Source: an uncultured Ruminiclostridium sp. (GTDB lineage: Bacteria > Bacillota > Clostridia > Oscillospirales > Ruminococcaceae). From it: a DNA stretch of 64,000 nt. Shown here piece after piece: positions 59,223-64,000 of the stretch (position 1 is the stretch's first letter; every line of letters starts with the position of its first letter). The translations under genes were made by a program, and so were the position numbers. The stretch lies in NCBI GenBank assembly GCA_949878745.1, contig CATLBH010000001.1, positions 1-64,000 on the forward strand, read 5' to 3'. The notes beneath the pieces are model-generated. The model was not told where the DNA came from, searched no databases, and saw nothing but the letters and a program-made list of their open reading frames with translations.

Positions 59223-60350
59223 TTATGACTTTGCCGCCATCATCTGCTCGAGAAGGAGATCGTCCTTGAATTTGCACTGATGTCTGTCGTAGAAAACGTC
59301 GGTGATGTCCCAGAGAACGGGACAAAGCTGTCTGTCATACGCTTCCTTGGTAACGGAGGAAAGGAAAAGTCTGATGGTCTCGGGGGTCTTGTTTCCCGTC
59401 GCCACGCCGTATTCGCCTATAATTACGGGAACGCCCTTGTCGATAAAGGTTGTTTTCAGTTTGTCGAGGTTTTCCTTAAGGAAGGCCACGTCCTCATCGC
59501 TTCCCCATTCAGATTGCGCCTTGCCCCAGGAAACGTCCTCTTCTATGATACAGAAGGTGGAAGGGGTGTAGTAATGAACGGAAACGGCGCAGCGGTTCTC
59601 GCTGTCGGTGGGCATTACGTAAAGGGGATCGCAGGTAAGGTCGATATCGGTGTTATAACCCGCGATAAGAAGATGGCGCTTGGGGTTGTTTCCTCCGGCG
59701 GAGCGAACGATATCCACGAATTTCTGATTTATTTCGTTCAGAAGGTTAAAGGAATCGGCCTTTCCCTCCGTGCCGCCGCTCCATCTGTTCCACATAGACT
59801 CCCATCCGCCCTCCTCGTTGAGGGACTCGAACATAAGCGTGTCAGGATAATCCTTAAATTCCTCGGTGATCTGCTCCCAGATTCTGGTGTATTTTTTCAT
59901 ACACTCTTCTTTTTCCGTGGGGAACTTGCTGAGCCAGCCATTGTCATAGTGAAGGTTGACAATGGCGTACATTCCGCTGTCGAGAGTCCAGTCGGTAATC
60001 TGCTTTACTCTTGCCATATAGTCGGGATGAATGGTGTAATTCTCGTCCATAAGATTGGACCAGGCAACGGGGATTCTGAGTACGCCGAAGCCGCACTCGG
60101 CATAGCCCTTTATCATTTCCTGGGTAATAATCGGGCTGCCCTAGGCGGTTTCATAGCCGGATACGCCGTTGTTCTTGCCTATCCAGCTTCCGCAGGATTC
60201 GAGGGTGTTGCCCAAATTGATGCCCACGCCCATATCCCTTACCAGCTCCATGGTGGTTATTTCCCTCATAGCCTCTCCTTTTGAACAGGAGGTGGAGGTA
60301 AAGAGCATTACCGGCAGCATAAGCGCCGAAACAAGCTTTTTGATTTTCAT
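59223..60350 (-). pseudogene. GH5 cellulase-like lipoprotein, paralog 4; interrupted by TAG replacing conserved Trp codon
   Basis: ORFs 60141..60350 and 59223..60116 are in the same frame: ...VSGYETA*GSPIITQEMIKGYAECGFGVLRIP; paralogs read ETAWGSPIIT; catalytic Glu motifs intact. Confidence 0.85.
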
Positions 60351-60426
60351 CTTCTTTTTCCTTTCTTATTTTAATAATTTTTTTAATTATTTAATGTAAT
60401 GATAAATTGGGAAAGCTCCCGAAAAA

Positions 60427-61749
60427 TTACTTTTTAAACATAACCGAAATAAGATCAAAAAGATTTCTGTCGTCAAATACGTGTGCGAACCACTCTTTAT
60501 AGGGGTGATTCACCTTAAGGAACACGCTGTGACGGCCGCAGACGTTTTCCACCACGGCCTTGTACTCGCCGTCACGGGTGCCTATTTCACAAACGCCTAT
60601 TTCCTTCCCGTTCTCGTCGTCCCCGTCGATCATTATATGAATCTCGGCGGGACAGCCCAAGCCCGTTACCAAAGCGGAAAATTCCATTGTCTTGCTGGAA
60701 TAATCCTCTCCGAAATCGAAGTATTTAAAGCCTATAACGCTCCCCGTTTTTATGTTGGTAACTACGCGGGTAAAGCTGTCCTTTTCGGTTACGATACACT
60801 TGCCCTTAAGAACACAGGCAATCTCGGCGGGGGTTATTTTATAAGGATTCAAGGATTCCTCGAAGCCCAGCGAGGTCATCTCCACCTGAGGTATGGTTCC
60901 GTCGGGTAGTATCTCTATCTTTTCGGCACAGGCGCGGCGGGACATTATGCTGCCGTTGGTCATTCTGTGATAGAACACATACCATTGGCCGTTTATCTGA
61001 CAAACGGAGCCGTGGTCGTTTCCGCCGGGATAATCGATTCCGTTGTCTATAATGGTTCCCATATGCTTAAAAGGACCCTTGGGGCTGTCGGATATGGCGT
61101 ATTCCAAACGGCTGCCTATTCTGGGGGAGTATATAAGATAGTATTTTCCGTTTATCTTTCGGGGCGAGCTTGCCTCAAAAAAGCACTCGGGCTCGGTTCC
61201 CTTGGGAATCATATCCTCCATATAGGAGCCTTTTATTATTTCGCACATATTTTCGGGATTTATCTCGTTAAAATGGGATTTTTCAAAGCCGTAATATATG
61301 TACACTTTTCCGTCGTCGTCCACCAAAACGCCCGCGTCGTTGAAAATACCCTCGTCCCCCGCGTCCGCTTCGTCGTAGCGGTAGTTGTCCAGAAGCTTAA
61401 AGGGGCCTTCGGGCCTGTCGCTTACCCCAACACAGCCCTTTGAAGCCACAATATAGGCGTAAAGGTAGTATTTTCCGTTGTTACAAACAACGTCGGGGGC
61501 GAAAAGCTCATGGTCGGTCCAAGGGGTATCGGATTCATGATCGCGGTCGGGGCGGGTATGGAAGCTGTCTCCGTGACACTGCCAGTTATTCAGATCGTTT
61601 ACGGAAGCCGACCACACCTTAAGCTTGAAATCGCAGAAGCTTTCACAGCTGACGCGGTCATGGGAGCCGTAAAGATAAACCCGGTCGCCGAACACGCGCG
61701 GCTCTCCGTCGGGAATGTATTCCCAAAGAGGAAGAATAGGATTTGGCAT
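60427..61749 (-). CDS. GH43 family glycoside hydrolase
   Basis: MPNPILPLWEYIPDGEPRVFGDRVYLYGSHD, TPWTDHELFAPDVVCNNGKYYLYAY, DAGVLVDDDGKVYIYYGF, FFEASSPRKINGKYYLIYS; start at ATG 61749. Confidence 0.92.
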   Translation of the reverse strand: MPNPILPLWEYIPDGEPRVFGDRVYLYGSHDRVSCESFCDFKLKVWSASVNDLNNWQCHGDSFHTRPDRDHESDTPWTDHELFAPDVVCNNGKYYLYAYIVASKGCVGVSDRPEGPFKLLDNYRYDEADAGDEGIFNDAGVLVDDDGKVYIYYGFEKSHFNEINPENMCEIIKGSYMEDMIPKGTEPECFFEASSPRKINGKYYLIYSPRIGSRLEYAISDSPKGPFKHMGTIIDNGIDYPGGNDHGSVCQINGQWYVFYHRMTNGSIMSRRACAEKIEILPDGTIPQVEMTSLGFEESLNPYKITPAEIACVLKGKCIVTEKDSFTRVVTNIKTGSVIGFKYFDFGEDYSSKTMEFSALVTGLGCPAEIHIMIDGDDENGKEIGVCEIGTRDGEYKAVVENVCGRHSVFLKVNHPYKEWFAHVFDDRNLFDLISVMFKK

Positions 61750-61801
61750 ATCGTTCTCCTTTTCATAGCAAATCAAAGTGGCTGAAAAAACAATCAATTC
61801 T

Positions 61802-61841
61802 TTTTTCGCTTCCTTTTTGTGATACAAAAAGGAAGTAGGGT
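61802..61841. repeat. Dispersed intergenic hairpin repeat, copy 2
   Basis: tttttcgCTTCCTTTTTGtgataCAAAAAGGAAGtagggt. Confidence 0.8.
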
Positions 61842-62375
61842 TTCCAAAGGGACAAAGTCCCTTTGGCCGCTGCCCGCAGGCAGCGAAACTCTTTACGCTA
61901 AAAGCGCTCGGAAAAGGTGCGAACAAGAAAAATCCCAAAGGGATTTTTCGGCACGGGGAAACCCTGCAAGAGAGACCCTCTTTCGGCAGGCACAAGCTTC
62001 CCTTCGGGGTTATCCCCGAACGGTAAAGGTTTTTTACAGCCCTTTTTTACACAACTTTAACAAAAATATTGTATCATATTTTGTTTTTTTAGGCAATACT
62101 TTTTCCTTCCCCTAAAAAATTTTTTCTTGACCAGAATTTTATTCCGATACATAGTCACGCCTCTGATTTTCCACGCAAAGCATTTCCCCCTCTAAAAAAA
62201 TCCCCGCCTGAAACATAAATTGTTTTCGGCGGGAGCATAAACGGATATTTACAAAACAAAAAAATCGGTTTACATAATGTAAAATCGGTATACCGTCATA
62301 TAAAAAATGAATGCTGTTTTTTCTTCGAGAAAAATAATTTTTTTGTGCAAATTGACCAATCGGCACAAATATTTA

Positions 62376-63152
62376 TCACTGTTTTATGTGTTTTATTTTC
62401 AATCCCAGTTCAAAGGCCAAAAGGGCAATTTTGCTTTTCTCGTCAAGTCTGACATCTCCCGATATGCTTCTGGGCTGCCATTCCGAGTGGTCAAGGTTGT
62501 CTCCGGCGTAAAAGAATTGAAAAAACTCGGTTTTGCGAAAATCACACAGCGCCTGCATACCCGCGCACTCCATTTCCACACACACGGCACCCTGTTCCTT
62601 CCTTCTTCTCACCTTCCCTGGGGTTTCTCTGTAACAGGCGTCGTTTGTCCAAGTGGTTCCTTCCACATAGGGATAATTGAATTCCTTCAAAACCTCCTTG
62701 AACAAGTCCCGATATTTTTTGTTTACCTCTATCGTATCCCCCGCGGGAGCGTAGTGGTGGCTCAATCCCTCGTCCCGAAGCGCCATATTGGGAATAATTA
62801 TCCCGCAGTCCTCTATGCTTTTATCCAATACCCCGCAGTTGCCCAAAAGAATAAGCCGCTTGCTGCCCATAGCGATAATGTCCTCATACAAAGCGGCACA
62901 GGCCGGCTCCCCCACAAACGACTGATAAAGAGCGAAATCCTCGTTTTTGTATCTCACCCTGTACACGGTCACCACTCCGGTAGCGCTGTGGGATTCCCCG
63001 ATAGGCTCCGGTTCAAAGAAATCCAGAAGGCTCCCGAAAAGCTGCCGTGAAAAACAGGAAACCGTTACGTCGGGAAAATCCTTTATCTTTCCCACAATCA
63101 TATCCGGATTTATCACGGCGGATTCCGAGGGGTCAAATTCCTCTAAAAGCAT
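62376..63152 (-). CDS. Nucleoside phosphorylase (uridine phosphorylase-like)
   Basis: YQSFVGEPACAALYEDIIAMGSKRLILLGNCGVL; GAVCVEMECAGMQALCDFR. Confidence 0.88.
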   Translation of the reverse strand: MLLEEFDPSESAVINPDMIVGKIKDFPDVTVSCFSRQLFGSLLDFFEPEPIGESHSATGVVTVYRVRYKNEDFALYQSFVGEPACAALYEDIIAMGSKRLILLGNCGVLDKSIEDCGIIIPNMALRDEGLSHHYAPAGDTIEVNKKYRDLFKEVLKEFNYPYVEGTTWTNDACYRETPGKVRRRKEQGAVCVEMECAGMQALCDFRKTEFFQFFYAGDNLDHSEWQPRSISGDVRLDEKSKIALLAFELGLKIKHIKQ

Positions 63153-63175
63153 TTAGTTCACCTCTCTCTTTTATA

Positions 63176-63213
63176 AAAAGCCGCCTTCGCTAAAACAAGC
63201 AAAGGCGGCTTTT
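63176..63213. terminator. Candidate terminator after PFOR gene
   Basis: aaaagccgcctt...aaggcggctttt. Confidence 0.7.
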
Positions 63214-63247
63214 AAAACTAAGTCAATGCTCCAAAAGCAAAACCGAA

Positions 63248-64000
63248 TTATTCGGCGGGCTTATAATAATCAACAAGACCAACCAAATCGTCATAGCGCT
63301 TCTTGGAGTTCTCAACGGCCTTATTAAACAGCAATTCGGCCTTGGCGGGATTCTGACGGGCGAGGGAATTGTAACGAACCTCTCTCATCATAAACGCCTT
63401 GTAATCGCCGGTGGGAGCCTTGCAGTCGAGGCTGAAGGGGTTCTTTCCTTCCGCGGCGAGGGCGGGGTTAAATCTGAAGATGTTCCAGTAGCCCGACTCA
63501 ACCGCTTCCTTTTCAACCTGCTGAGCGATGGCGAGACCGCCCTTTATGCCGTGGTTGATACAAGGAGCGTAGCAGATAATCAGGGAAGGACCGTCGTAAG
63601 CTTCCGCTTCGAGAATGGCCTTTAAGCACTGGTTCTTATCCGCGCCCATGGAAACCTGGGCAACGTATACGTAGCCGTACTTCATGGCGATTCCGGCGAG
63701 ATCCTTGTTCTTAATCTCCTTGCCGCCCGCGGCGAACTGAGCGATGGCGCCGATAGGCGTAGCCTTGGAAGCCTGACCGCCGGTGTTGGAGTATACCTCG
63801 GTGTCGAATACCATTATATTGATGTTCCTTCCGCTGGCGAGAACGTGGTCAACACCGCCGTAGCCGATGTCGTAAGCCCAGCCGTCGCCGCCGAAGATCC
63901 AGTTGGACTTCTTGGAAAGGTAATCCTTAAGCTTAAGAACCTCGATCTTGTCCTCGTTGTCGCAGCCGCAGGCTTCGAGAGCAGCAACCAATTCCTTGGT
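63248..64000 (-). CDS. nifJ: Pyruvate:ferredoxin (flavodoxin) oxidoreductase, C-terminal part, truncated by window edge
   Basis: WIFGGDGWAYDIGYGGVDHVLASGRNINIMVFDTEVYSNTGGQASKATPIGAIAQFAAGGKEIKNKDLAGIAMKYGYVYVAQVSMGADKNQ. Confidence 0.96.
   Translation of the reverse strand, partial: TKELVAALEACGCDNEDKIEVLKLKDYLSKKSNWIFGGDGWAYDIGYGGVDHVLASGRNINIMVFDTEVYSNTGGQASKATPIGAIAQFAAGGKEIKNKDLAGIAMKYGYVYVAQVSMGADKNQCLKAILEAEAYDGPSLIICYAPCINHGIKGGLAIAQQVEKEAVESGYWNIFRFNPALAAEGKNPFSLDCKAPTGDYKAFMMREVRYNSLARQNPAKAELLFNKAVENSKKRYDDLVGLVDYYKPAE

Noticed and set aside
57016-60143. Genome-wide TAG recoding (stop-to-sense)
   Set aside because: TAG terminates several ordinary genes in this window, including the GNAT (5116), the Ntn hydrolase (6102) and GH5 paralog 3 itself (57477); only local lesions or suppression remain possible.
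61749-61995. N-terminal extension of the GH43 ORF (MCLPKEGLSC...)
   Set aside because: Covers the intergenic hairpin repeat; ATG at 61749 is the likely start.

Overview
Low-to-mid GC Firmicutes chromosome window, most like a fibre-degrading gut or rumen Oscillospiraceae/Ruminococcus relative (inferred from gene content only). It encodes housekeeping genes (tadA, tex, queH, ylxM-ffh-rpsP-khpA, rubredoxin, PFOR C-terminus), a bile-salt-hydrolase-family enzyme, an ABC exporter pair, an ECF sigma/anti-sigma-like pair, and PaaK with a Na+/solute symporter. It also has a large plant-polysaccharide region (GH27, GH1, GH5, GH51, AraC, orphan sugar-binding protein, GH3, four tandem GH5 paralogs, GH43) and an oligopeptide ABC transporter with unusual subunit insertions. 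Most notable observations: (1) about ten dispersed intergenic elements with TTATACTAAT-type ends, one or two hairpins and a GTGCTTTGGGTGT-like linker; hairpin arm sequences differ between members but stay self-complementary, and several elements abut or form the stop codon of the upstream gene; (2) two of the four tandem GH5 paralogs are each interrupted by one in-frame TAG; (3) the OppD-like ATPase has a ~225-aa charged coiled-coil insertion, OppB a large insertion after TM1, and OppF a C-terminal membrane tail; (4) the anti-sigma-like protein is built of diverged repeats, with a further decayed repeat downstream. The first CDS (BspA-like LRR protein, minus strand, running off the left edge) and a 51-aa rubredoxin are absent from the supplied ORF track. 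No rRNA, tRNA or CRISPR array was recognised.
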